From the NCBI GenBank assembly GCA_964036155.1, contig OZ038423.1, positions 62,015,249-62,079,248 of the forward strand: 64,000 nt of DNA, given 5' to 3'. This DNA comes from Diploscapter coronatus (lineage: Eukaryota > Nematoda > Chromadorea > Rhabditida > Rhabditidae). Below, piece after piece: positions 1 through 11,714 of the stretch. A model generated the notes under the pieces. It worked only from the letters and a program-made list of their open reading frames with translations, was not told the origin of the DNA and made no database searches. Position numbers and translations under genes: made by a program. Within the stretch, counting starts at the first letter, position 1. Each line of letters begins with the position of its first letter.

Positions 1-2244
1 GCTCATGAGTTCGTTGGATTCGACAAAACAATGGGGCATCTGATTTTTTTAAATTGGTGATTTGAAATTTTATGCAGAAAGAATTCTATCCGATGAAAAC
101 ATTTTTAGAAATTTTCTAACAAAAATATACTAAGCTCTCCATTTTTCTTTACTAAATTCAAATGAAGTGTCTAGTAAAAATTACCCGAATCTATCAATTT
201 TCCACTGATGAGATGCAAGTTTTCTAGCGAGAATTCGGTGGCGAACAGGTACGGATTATGGGTGCCGGCACACTGAAAACAATCATTTCCTGGAAAGTTT
301 TCAGGAATATAGCTTTGATAAGAAGGAATTTGGAACATTACAAAGAAGGAAGCCAAACTTCCTACCGCTAGAACAGTATTCGTTTCGACGTCGATGTCTC
401 CAACGAAGAATTTGAGATGACTCATTCTGGAGGAGTGCAGATGCAGTCTTTTTCCGATCGTGAAATGATGCACACCAGAATGGGTCGCCAGTCTTTCTCC
501 GTCTAGCGTTACGATGTCACCTTTTTTCGGCTCTGTGTACTAAAATTTGAAAGAATTAGATTCTGTTTCTAGATAAGAAAGTTTTTTTTAATAGATTTTT
601 AATACATTTTTCAAAATGAAGTCTTGCTCCAAAAAGTCATTTGAGATGTCTCAACGATTTCGGAACTTCAGATTATGTTGAGAAAAACTTGATATTCATC
701 ATCGTCCATATACCAAACTTCATATTTGAATCTCTTTCATTCTTTTAAATTTCTCTTTAGCGACTTTAAAAATCCCTATGCTTATTTTGAAAATTTGTTG
801 AATTTCGAACGCTCGCGTGATGGGGTGACAGGTAGAGAAAAATGGGGGAAATGGAGAGCGAAAAGTGGAGTAACCTGATCCATAAACTCGTCGAAATTGT
901 TCCGCTTCCCGACAAAACAGATGCCCATACTCTGAAAACACAATCATTAGGAATTTGTTGCAAAAATCTTGATTTTTAAATTTAAATTTTCTTCTAGCTT
1001 GTTAAAAGACATTATCTTGCATAAAACATGAAATTTAGAGGGAGTCGTAGTCTTCACACTATTTTAGTTAAGTAAACCCTATTTCCAGTTTTCTCCATTT
1101 AGAAAATTTTTAAAAGTCGAAGATTACCTCCGGTTTCCTCGAAACATCATCGAATCCTTGTTCTCTGGCGATTCGTTTGACGATGGGCTTAGTGAGTGAT
1201 CCGAGAGGGAAGATAGCCTGCCCGAGCTGCAGCTGCGAGAGAGTGCACAGGAAGTACGTCTGGTCTTTGAGTCGATCCACCGCTGTCAGCAGCTTTGTCT
1301 CTGCAATCATTGCTGGATTTTCATTCGCAATCGTCCGTAGATTTGTTTGATTGTCATTTCAAAAGCTATTCTTCGTTTAGGAAAACGTTTCGTGTTTTGT
1401 CTGAAGACATAAATTTAGCGTAATTGGTGGAATGTTTCTTCTTCCCAACTCTCTTCGTTTCATTTTTCTGATTATGCATTTCGCATGTTGAAAAAGCAAT
1501 TATTTTTTCTGAAGACGTAGTGAAAAATGAAAAACTATCCCCACCACTCCGACTCCTCGAAATCGTTGCGTAATGTCCCGTAGCGATGAATTTGGCGCCT
1601 AATTTCTTGATCGCGAAATCGTGCAGGTGACGAAATTTGATGTGTCGATTGCAGGCGATGTCAGGCACAATTGTTCGGCCTCGACGGTAATTTTCTACCA
1701 TACCTCTGAAAATCTTGCCATTTCACAAATTCGAAAATCTCTATTTTAACCATGTAAGCAAAACTATCAATCTTTTAAAAATAAAAAATAAACAAACTCA
1801 CACGAAAACCTCGTTCCAATATTCCTTTACAAAGTTGACAGTTTCGAAAGGGATCTTCAATTTCCTGGCGACTTCTTTAGCATCTGCTTCGTCCACTGTC
1901 CGTGTGCATTGCGAAGTGCCTTCTTCTACTGGGTCCCAGTTTATCTGGAAATTATATTCGTTTTTTCCTTCGAAAGAACATTGTTTGTTAATTTCAATAG
2001 ATATGTGAAATTGTTGTTTTCCATTGACTAACACTATTTATTTAAAAAAAAAAACTGTCCAAACTTTCCACGAATCGAATGAAGTATTTTTCTCGAAATC
2101 TTTATCATACATCTTTTGAACTCATAAAAAAATACGTACCATATGAACTCCCACAAGATCGTATCCGGCTCGTTTCAAAAGGAATGCAGAAACAGCGCTG
2201 TCGACACCCCCTGACAACGCGATTGCAACCCGTTCTTTCAGCAT
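1..2244 (-). CDS. tRNA-specific 2-thiouridylase (TRMU/MnmA family), 3' end outside window
   Basis: Makes the 2-thio group of wobble uridine in mitochondrial tRNAs for Lys, Glu and Gln (family knowledge). Exons read on the minus strand: 2244-2140, 1944-1802, 1705 to about 1553, about 1297-1128, 931-875, 539-366, 272-185, and 39 to the window edge; the 1553/1297 junction is not fixed. Residues 11-16 give the PP-loop motif SGGVDS. The segment [10 protein letters not shown] carries the first catalytic cysteine and ATGHYA follows it. LKDQTYFL and FPLGSLTKP come next, and [13 protein letters not shown] holds the second catalytic cysteine. The C-terminal beta-barrel domain begins with GDIVTLDGE and HHFTIGKR. 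Phases agree wherever both junctions are defined. The ATG at 2244 directly follows ATTCTTCAG, a splice acceptor that could be a trans-splice site. With this start there is no obvious mitochondrial presequence, so an upstream exon is possible. C. elegans mttu-1 is the likely counterpart. Confidence 0.93.
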
Positions 2245-2550
2245 CTGAAGAATGCCGTAGTCTTCAAAATAAAAAAATTTGAAAAATCAATGCAATTTTC
2301 AATGGATATCCACTGAATTTATCAAATATCGAAAAACATATTTAGAAAGCATTTATTTGACCCGTCATCTAATAAACAACGATGCGAAAAGCATCATAAA
2401 AATGTTGAGCATCTAAAACTAGAAAGAAAAACAATAAATACATAGATCGATGCCTAAAATCTAAAGCTAGAAAATCAAATTTTGTAACATCTAGATAACT
2501 ACAGTAAGGCAAAATCTAAATCGATAAAATAAAGGTGATCTTGATCAATT
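2245..2550. other. Short intergenic spacer, possible operon spacer
   Basis: This 306 bp lies between the stop codon of the upstream minus-strand gene (2551) and the ATG of TRMU (2244), both transcribed leftwards. It is AT-rich and has no open frame worth reporting. The TRMU ATG abuts a strong acceptor, as expected if the message receives a spliced leader. Confidence 0.5.
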
Positions 2551-5164
2551 TCAACCTGACTGATCCTTCTTCTCACCAGAAACAACTTTCTCCTTTTCTT
2601 TTGGTTCCTGATTTTCTTTCGCCTTGGCTCTTTCCAGGTACTGCTTGAGTTTTTCTTCAGCCTGAAATACACGCGTTTGCTTTGATGAAAAATACCAAAA
2701 TCCTGAAAAATACACTAATTTTGTTAGGGTTATCGTATGTCCGTAAATACTGCAATTTTAACTTGGACAAGTTTGTCTTTACAACCCAAAAACTCGAATT
2801 TAAATAATAGAGATGACTTGGAATCTCGAGTAAAAATGTAAGGCACTCAGTCGTGTTCATTAACGAGTGCAAATCACGCCTTCCTTACTCCCGAAATACG
2901 TGTATCGCGGAGAAAATATCAATCACCGGATTTTTACTGGAATTCAGTAGCAACCAAAAGTAGATTAAAATATGCATTTACCTCACTAGCATGATCCAGA
3001 TTTTCGTGCAGCCGTTCGTGTTCCTTTTGACGGACCTCGTGTATGGCGTCGAGAAGCTTCTGCTTTTCCTCCTTCTCCATCTAAATCGCAGTGATTTATT
3101 AAATGAAATTTAGCTGTGATAGGTCTTTCTTTCAAATTCAGACAAATTTTCAACGTATTTTTCTTATGTCAAATACGAAAGATAAGAAATGAAAGTCTTC
3201 ACTCACATTTTCAAATTCATCCTTGGACGGCAGAGGTTTGGCTTGAGCCCATTTCTCTTTGATTTTTCTCCAGTTTTCGGACTAAAAATTGAATCTTTAA
3301 ATAGAAAGGCAATTTGAAACTCACATCGAATATGGCAAGGAAGTCGTGCTCGGGGACGCGTCCCTTGCAGTAATCGTACAGATAGTCCAAATCCTCTCTG
3401 AATACGATCTGAAACGAAATAATAGTTCGTTAAACATTATTTCAGTATAGAATGTAGCATTTTTCCATATCGCAAAATTGTGTATAAAACAAGCTACTTT
3501 AGATTCTTATTGTGAAAAACTTCTCTTCTGAATGATTATTATTGAAGGAAAGCTTCAAAAACAAAGGAAAGTTACCTGTTGCTTTTCAACTTTCTCGAAA
3601 ACTCTGAAATACTCGAAAATGTTATCCAACGTTTCCGGCTCCATTCGCTTTACCATCGGATGTTCTTCGGTCATGTACAGTAACTCATCTCTGAAATCCA
3701 TCACTTAAAAGATAAATGAAAAACAATCTAAGCATGATATTCTGCGGTTTGAAAATTTCAAATTAAAAGGCCGAAAAATTTTTAAAAATCAGAGTTGAAC
3801 ATTTCTGCATTTAAAAAATTTGAAAGGAAAAAAACTTATTCTCGTTTCCGATGCAGAAGAATGTACTTTTCCCTAGATTCGGTGAGTTCGTTTCGAGCTC
3901 GAAGATACTGAAAAACAATAATTTATAGAAAAGTCACGTTTTGGAAAATTGCCTGAAAGATTTTCATTAAAATGTGCTATTTCGTTCAAAGTAGCTACTT
4001 TCAAAATTTCAAAAATTATTTTTTCAGCAAAAAATAACCAACCTGTAGAACCTCCCTGAAGGTGAGCCGCTTGTCGGGGATTTTGTCGTCTGGTGGCTCG
4101 TAGAAACCGAATTCCCAATTCCTGTCGTACTTTCGCATCTGCTGTTCGGCAGCATGGGAAGGCAACTCTCTGGAATTTTGATGAACATTCAAAATAATAG
4201 CTATTTTTCAGAAATCCAACTTTATGGACTAGAAGAAACCGTAATTTTTGCAGCAAACATAGACTTTTTCACGGAAAAACTTACTTTTCCGAAATCCATC
4301 TTTCGGGTGGATCAGTGGATTTGATCGTGATTTTGTTCACATGTCCTACCAACTCCACCTTCTTCGCGTTGAGTTCCTAGAAATAAAAAGAGTAAACTAA
4401 ATAGAAAAAGGCCTCGACCTGTTGTATTTTGCTCCTGACTTCGGGATCTGTCGGTCCCCGTTGCTTTTCAGTCGGGTATTTGGGAGGGACGACTTTCGCC
4501 TGCCCGGCCTCGATTTTCTCGAATTGCTCCAGAGCATTGCCTTTGTATCTGAAAAAAATTAAATTAAAGAAAACTTTTTGAGCGAAAAGTAAAGAGCACA
4601 AGCTCCATCCCTGCAAATGCGCAACATGTAACAAAAATGGTAGTGAGGGAGCTCTAAACATGGGAAACAAGTGCCCCTCAAAGGTTAAATGCCATAAAAA
4701 TCACCTCGAGATTGATAATAAACCCTACAAAACGGTTGTGTACCAAAAATCAGCCCATAATTTTTCCCTGAAAAACACCTGCAAGCAGTTTGGAGTTGGC
4801 GAAAACGTGATCATTTTGGGGTCCGGAAGATGTCGATTCTTTCGTTCAAAATCAATTTTGATTGGCTTTTTTTATCAAGGCTTAGCTACTCCAGAATACA
4901 TCTTCTTGAGCAAAAAATTATGGTGGAATATGGTTTTTGTGAATTTATCTGCGCTCTCTAGCGAAGTTTCTAGAAAGAACGAATATTTCAAAGTTTGGTT
5001 TGGTTTTTAAGAAACTTCTATTTTTTTCTCGTTAGCAACATGTCTTTTAAAGTACCCTGAAATATTCGGTTTCTAAAACTGAATTATTAACTTTAAAAAG
5101 CAAAAAATTTCACCCACTTGCTGGCCTCGGCTTTTCGCGTGAAGGCGTGCCATAGCCGCTTCAT
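2551..5164 (-). CDS. Uncharacterised conserved protein, N-terminus faintly NDUFAF2-like
   Basis: Ten exons on the minus strand: 5164-5118, 4548-4419, 4376-4285, 4169-4043, 3907-3840 (or 3867), 3690-3576, 3408-3325, 3281-3207, 3080-2982 and 2661-2551. Together they encode 315 residues (306 with the alternative donor), ending in EKKDQSG before TGA. Phases agree at every junction. The start KRLWHAFTRKAEASKYKG, followed by GNALEQFEKIEAGQ, resembles the opening of the B17.2/NDUFAF2 complex I assembly family, but the match is short and I would not rely on it. The middle is rich in aromatic and acidic residues (NWEFGFYEPPDD, EYFRVFEKVEKQQ, LDYLYDYCKG). The last 90 residues are highly charged and probably a coiled coil. 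There is no signal peptide or membrane segment. From memory the C. elegans neighbour in this position is B0035.15. It lies upstream of TRMU and diverges from the DnaJ gene. Confidence 0.85.
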
Positions 5165-5697
5165 CTGAATGGAGAAAAATCGACGAAAATCCAAAAACTC
5201 CAAAGATGGCAAAATTCGAGACAATTCAAGTTTGCATCAGAGTGCGCGCCTTTGCATTGCAGAGTTGCAAAATGGGCGTGGTCAATCAAACATTTGCCTC
5301 GCCTCTACCTTCATCGATTATTTTCCGGTTTTCTCACCGTTCCAACCGAGTTTTATCCTCGATCCGATTTCGATATTTCTTCCTTGGTGTCGAGAAAATC
5401 TCAACGAAATTAGAGTACATTTCTCAGTTGAATTTATCGCTTCATTTCTTGAATTTCTTCTTCAACTCATTACTCATTTTGTCATGTCGTCTTTCGATCT
5501 TCGCTATTTCTTATCTTCTGCTGTTCTTCAAGAAGTTCCTAAGCAATAACTTTCTGAAAAAAACTTTTCTGGGAAATCTGTAGGGAAAAATTGAAAATGT
5601 ATTCAGGAACATTTTGATATTCTCTAAAATGAAGTTCTTCGATCTTTTTCATAGAAAAGTTTTTCCGCACTTTTCCTATTTTATTTTTTGATTCTAG
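5165..5697. promoter_or_regulatory. Shared divergent upstream region
   Basis: This 533 bp separates the ATG of the minus-strand gene (5164) from the ATG of the DnaJ gene (5698), so it must contain the 5' ends or promoters of both. Each ATG sits directly after an acceptor-like AG (ATTCAG on the minus strand, GATTCTAG on the plus strand), consistent with spliced-leader addition. The overlapping plus-strand open frames here (5169-5583) show no protein features and look fortuitous. Confidence 0.5.
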
Positions 5698-8600
5698 ATG
5701 AATCGGGACCAGGCGCAGGAATGCATGGACCGAGCACGAGCTGCGATCAACCAGCTCGACGCGGACACTGCGCGGAGAATGCTGCTCAAGGCAAAACGGC
5801 TCGACGCCACACAGGACATCGATTGTGAGTTGCTTTCGAGAATTTGATCAACTTTAAAAATTTCTAAATGCGCGATTTGGTTTCATCAGAAATTATATAT
5901 ATATATATACAGAAAATTTCAAATTCTTGAGATGATTTTGAAAATTTAGCATTTAGGAGACGTGTACTTATTCTTGCGAAAGAATACGTCATGAGACTTG
6001 TCATTCTGCAACTTTTTTGAAAACCATTTCACGACATTTACTCGCTAACGGTCTCTGCCTCTCCAGATGATACTACGTTTAAAAGTCATTTGCATTAATT
6101 AGGGAGGAAAAAATTGTATGGATGAATCCCTGAATTCCATTGATTTTCGTGAATTTTTCAGCGAATTCAGATGTTGTAAAAAAAAATCAACGAGAGTCTT
6201 CTTCGCCGTCTGAGCAGCACTCTGTGTGTCTGCCCCTTCAGTAATACACTCCTTTACTCTGGTCGTTAGTTAGCGAGTAAATGTCGCGATTTGAATTTTG
6301 TATTTTTACTTCAATACCTTGAAACATCCAAGCAAAAATTGGAAGGTGTTGAATTCCAAAGTACTTTGTAACATCTATGAATTCAGCACTTCCATGCTTA
6401 CCCCTGATGGTTTGACGAAATAATTCCTTCACAATTTTATTCTTCCTCTTTCCAGACCTGATGAGCAAAGTAAGCACTCTAGCAGCGGGTCACCAGACGC
6501 ATTCGAATCAGTCTTCGTCCGAGGATCGCAGCTATGCACACGACGACTACTACGAACAGCCGCACTACAGAGGCAGACGGCCGAAAAGTCCAGCTCAAGG
6601 TTGAAATTACTTCTTTTAGATCTTGTTGAACTCAACCTAATCATTTTTTCCAACGTGCATCTCATATCTTTTCACATACTTGCAAGGTTTTTATATTTCT
6701 CGAAATTGCTTGCGAACTTCTCAGTTTTACAACACTTCATTTTTCCAGAGAGCAGTGCCCCGAAATCGAACGGCAATGTGTCCCATTCATCACCGGCCGC
6801 TCGGCAGCGATCTTCTTCTCGAACGCCCAAACTCGGAGTTGACTACACTCAAGATGTGAGTTTTTCTTTATCTATTTCCTTCAAATATTTTCTTACTTCT
6901 CTCAAAAATGGATTGAAATTTTTCATAGTGATAATTCTTTTAAAAAATTCCGTCTAAATTCCTGAAGGAATGTTTGAATTTTCTTTTCTAAACTTTACCT
7001 TTCAAATAAAATTTTCGATTTCAGCAACTGGACCTAGTGACTCGGATTCGCCATTGCAAGGATTACTACGAGATTTTGCGGGTAACGAAATCGGCGGCGG
7101 ACGGCGACATCAAACGGGAGTACAGAAAAATGGCTCTGCAGCTGCACCCCGACAAGTGCAGGGCGCCACATGCCACTGAGGCATTCAAAGGTACATTTTT
7201 AAACTCCTTGAAAAAGGGAATTCGGGAAAGGATCCCAATTTAAGTTTAAATAGCTTTACTATTAGGATATAGGGCTGGCAGGGATCCTTATTCATTGGGT
7301 CTGGGGATTCTTTTCCGAGCTGCCTTGAAAAATATAGACGAGTTTTGAGGGACGTTGAAAAATTCGAGAGAAAAAACGTGTTGATAAAGAAAACTGCTCA
7401 TTTTTTAAAGAAGCTAAAATAGATTTTCAAAGTTTTAAATTATTCAATTTTAAGCCCTGGGCAACGCCTACGCAGTTCTGTCAGACTCGGAGAAGCGGCG
7501 TCAATACGACTTGTATGGCGCAGAAGCAGCGAATGGCAATGCGCCCACTCGAAGGCGAGGAGGAGACTTTTTCGATCACGACTATGCACACGGGTTTGAA
7601 GGTAGGTGTATATTTTTGAAAGAGTAAAAGTGTTGAATTTGCAAGCTATTTACAACGTGAATAGGAGAATATGGCTAGCGTTTCTCTACATGTTTGTAAT
7701 ATTTTATGGACCTGAAGTTTTCATTCTATTTTCAAGAATTCATATTTCCTATTCCAGCTGATCTCACTCCTGAGGAGATCTTCAACATGTTCTTTGGAGG
7801 CGGCTTCCCGTCGGACAGCATGAACAGGCGAAGGCACACCAGACATCACTACGAACATCATGCACAACATGAGGTTGAACTTTAAATTTTCTCATTTAGA
7901 ACTATCTGAATTTGTCTGACATCAAACAACCCGGGGAAAATTTATGTCTGGCTAATCTTGAAATATTCCCTATATTTTTGAGTCTACCTCAAAGCTTCTA
8001 AATCTTCCTTGATCTACACTAATTACCCAAGCTCCTATTTTAAAATGTCATTCACGGCGTTTTCTTTATTTTTAATTTTTATAGAAAGATTTTTTTAGAG
8101 TCCCCTCGGCCCTCTCCTGCAACTCCTTCCAATCATCGCCATTCTAGTTCTCGGTCTGCTGGCTCAGTTGATGGTGTCCGACCCGCCCTTTTCTCTTCAT
8201 CATTCAAAGTAGGCAAATCTGAAGAGTGTATTCTTCGTCTTTCTGAAAGTACACTTTTTTATCCACGCTACTTATCTGAAACCCTATAGATGATCTTTTC
8301 AATAATAAACCTTATTTAACTACCTTTCCCTCTTTCTGTATTCGTCACACACATTTTTCCAGCAAATATCCGATCAAACGCATCACGGCCGAGCTGAAAG
8401 TGCCCTACTTCGTGCGGCCAGATTTCGAGCAAGCCTACAAGGGACGCATCAAAATGGTATTCCAAATTATCTTCTTCTTGAAAATTCGAAATTTTTCAGA
8501 TCGAAAACCAAGTGGAAGATGAGTACATTCAAACGCTGCGCATGAACTGTTACAAGGAGCAGAATATACGTGAGTCCTTTTCAATCATTATTTAGCGCTT

Positions 8601-8853
8601 TTACTCGAATTTATTCTGAATCGTCAAAATGATTTCTCGAAACGTCCACTATTCTCTTTTGTACTACTAAATTTGCACCTTTTGCGAAAAATATCATTTG
8701 TTTATTTCGTCGAACATGAAATTCAGGTGATTTGTTTCAGGCGAATCAAAAATGCATCGAGCGCGCTGGATGCGAGACGAGCAAATGCTGCGGGACGTGG
8801 AGAAAATGGCCATGCCCAACTGCAACAAACTCAACGAGATCTACTCCAGGTGA
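5698..8853 (+). CDS. dnj-1: DnaJ/Hsp40 co-chaperone of the DNAJB12/DNAJB14 type
   Basis: ER-membrane J-protein that recruits Hsp70 for membrane protein quality control (family knowledge). Ten exons: 5698-5824, 6456-6599, 6749-6855, 7025-7190, 7455-7601, 7758-7873, 8099-8208, 8363-8456, 8500-8569 and 8741-8853. They encode 397 residues with all phases consistent. The N-terminus ([14 protein letters not shown]) matches the helical repeat seen in DNAJB12. The J domain spans about residues 138-205, with KDYYEILRV and the HPD motif at 167-169. A Gly/Phe-poor linker containing [11 protein letters not shown] follows. One membrane segment ([19 protein letters not shown]) lies near 275-295. The C-terminal DUF1977 domain includes [15 protein letters not shown]. 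The product ends YSR before TGA. Domain order and length fit the family, and C. elegans dnj-1 is the expected ortholog. It is transcribed away from the TRMU pair. Confidence 0.95.
5893..5909. repeat. (TA)n microsatellite
   Basis: A short run of alternating T and A within the first intron of the DnaJ gene. Confidence 0.8.
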
Positions 8854-11714
8854 ACTGAAAGGAGTCAACAATCTGAACAAGGAACAGGTGGGCAAGTCAA
8901 CACAAACATACAGATCCCAAATTAGAGGTACGTGATTACACAAATTATGATGTAAATATCGAATCAAACGCACAAAAGGCAGCTTAATCTTGCAATACCA
9001 AACGAAAAGGAATATTGAAGTTAAAGTGAAACTCAAAATACTAGGGAAAAATGCGATGTGCGAGGATACGTAAAAGAGTGGTGAACTGAAGTTGTACTTT
9101 TAAATCAGGCTCAAGTTCGCAATTCAGGCAATGCTTGAACATGTCGATATTATTTTGAAGTGCAATTTTTGGGCTATCGAATTCTCAAATGCGAACCTCG
9201 AGCCAAATTTTCTTTCAATTTTTTCAAATTTTATTTATTTTTTCATTGCGCACCAAACTTATTATTTTGAAACAATCGCAAGAAAAACTAGTTGCTATTC
9301 AAATGAATCCAAAATTTAAAACTAAGTTCGATATTTTACATCAATCAACATGAATATGAGGATTCGTTTAGGACTTTCTGACTTTGTTGTCTTTTTCTTA
9401 TAATTTCCTTGGATAATTTCTTTCTGCTCAAATCTTTACAATAATGATTTTAATACCTGTTTCCATACGATTTTTAAATTGTTTAAAAACTTGATTGTTT
9501 TCAAAAATACGGGCTGAACATCTTTTTTTTTTTTGAAAATGTACTCCTTCTAAATCATGAGTTTATCAAGTGTAGCAGTAGAATTCATACTCATCATAAT
9601 TTTCACATTTGTTTGAATTATTTTAACTCGAATTTTCGGGTTCAGATTTTTATTATTCCTTTAGCGAAATGCAGTCTTCTTGTCTGTCCCATGATATGCA
9701 AGCTTTCATTCATTATTTTATTGAAAATTCAAGTCAATTGTTATGATTTTACAATATCAATATTTTAATTTATACTGGTTTTTCTTCAATCAAACTTCCG
9801 AAAATAATACACAGTAATATCGTAAAGTTATGAAGATAAATCAGAAATAATCATGAATACATAAAATCCAGAATTTTTATCATTTTTTCAAATCTTTAAC
9901 CTGGAATTATCCGTCTAAAATTATCTGAATCTGAATAGTCTGTGATAATGTACGTAATGAATTTATCGATGATTATCTGCAGCCAAAATGTGTTCAATTT
10001 TCTTCCGTAGGACTTTTAGGTGTGTCAACAATAATGAATTGAAACAAAAACTATATTTTGTAAAATTACCTGCAACAAGTAATAAAAACTAGATTTTAAT
10101 ACACAATCTAAATTTTCAAACTCTACGTTACTGTCAATGTTAGTTTGCGATGCAAATGGTTTTAGCTTTATTACTTCACGATGCTAATAAATTATCATGG
10201 AGCACGATAAAAGCTAGACTTTTTTTTATTTCTCACAATTGAGGACGATGGTGCAAATAGTTCATCGTGACCGTGATTTCTGTTGAAGAATGGTGCGTTC
10301 ATGCTTGGTGTTGTTATATCTGAAAATCTCTTCCAACTTATCAAATCATCAAATTCTTCTAGGCTTTACTAAATGGGAAAAATTGACCACTGATAATTTT
10401 ATCATTTTATCATGATTCAAAGTTTTATCATTTAGAATTATTTAAAAATAGTATTGAAAATAAGAACAAAAATATTAATAATAATTGTTCGATAAAAAAT
10501 GTTTGTTATACAATCTAACTCGAGAAACCTTATTACAGCACTTTTTTTTTTATCTTTCTCTGCCTTTAGATACGTCATAGCACAAGGTACAAAAATCAGT
10601 TTCGTGCAAAATTGGGAATAGCATTATGAAATTCGCTAAATTTTATGAAAAATTGGCAAATTCTAGCACATTCACGCCACTTTTCTCACATTAACTGCGA
10701 AGAGTGGAAATTTTATCATGGTTTATCTTTTAATTATAGGAAAAACCCTTTCACAATTGAATCGCACTAATTTTATCATCCTATCAATCAGTTGCAAGGA
10801 AGTTGTTGATTTCTGAAACATCAGGTTTTGCAGTTACTTTTGCCAAGGAACTGCGAAAGTAGTCAGAAGTTCTGTATATCACCTTTAAACAAGCTATTTT
10901 TCTTTGAAACAGCAAAATACGAACGTACACCTTTCACACATAGCATTTCCACTATTCTGAATCTAGGAGAAACTTGGCAATTATTCTGTTGATTTCATAA
11001 GAAAGTGTAACATTCACCTCAATTGAAACACATTATTTCACTTTTCACGCATTAGAAGATTTTCCTTGCAACTCTTCGCGCTTTACCGTTACCATCGTCA
11101 TATACAAAGACCATCGTTTCTTACATTCGCAACCGAACTCTATTCAGTTTATTGTTTAGAACTATTCAGGATAATAACTTTTCCCTGCCCTCGATTCCAT
11201 AAGCCATATGATTTTGCACTTCTCTTCATATTCAAGGAGCGTTTTTAAATTTCATCGGGGTTTGATTCTTCTCGTGCTTTCACGTTAAATCTGAATAATC
11301 TTATCACAGCTCAACTTAAAATATCCTATTTTTCTCCAGTGTTTTCATAACCGAAATCATTAGTCACTTTTGCTCCTGATCCGGATTTCTCTGCTCCAAT
11401 TCAGCTTCACTCTAATTCTACTCCTGCCGTATTGTGTTTGTCATTTCAGTGGCTCATGCATTATTTCTTCGCCCTCCTTTCTTCTGCAACCGAGTTCATA
11501 CATAATTTGCGGGCGTCAATGAATATCTCACAAGGCTCTCCAAGGCACCTTGTCTGACTCCTCTTCTGCTCCCTTCATTTTGCGTTATCTCTAATCAGTA
11601 TCGAGTTCGTTTTTTTCGGTTCAAAATATTTTCCGATTCCACCACGAGTTCATTCATTGTTTGTCATTCAGTCATTTTCATGATTGATGAAGTGTTTCTC
11701 AATTCCAATTCCAA
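8854..11714. other. Intergenic region, probable upstream region of the Q-rich gene
   Basis: AT-rich sequence between the DnaJ stop codon and the proposed first exon of the glutamine-rich gene. I see no exon chain, tRNA or clear repeat. The last 400 bp (about 11300-11700) is pyrimidine-rich on the plus strand, with blocks such as CTCCTCTTCTGCTCCC, and would be the promoter or outron if the exon at 11715 is real. Confidence 0.45.

Noticed and set aside
5169..5583. Two overlapping plus-strand frames of about 125 codons between the divergent genes
   Set aside because: They overlap each other in different frames, have no family features and lie where both promoters must be.
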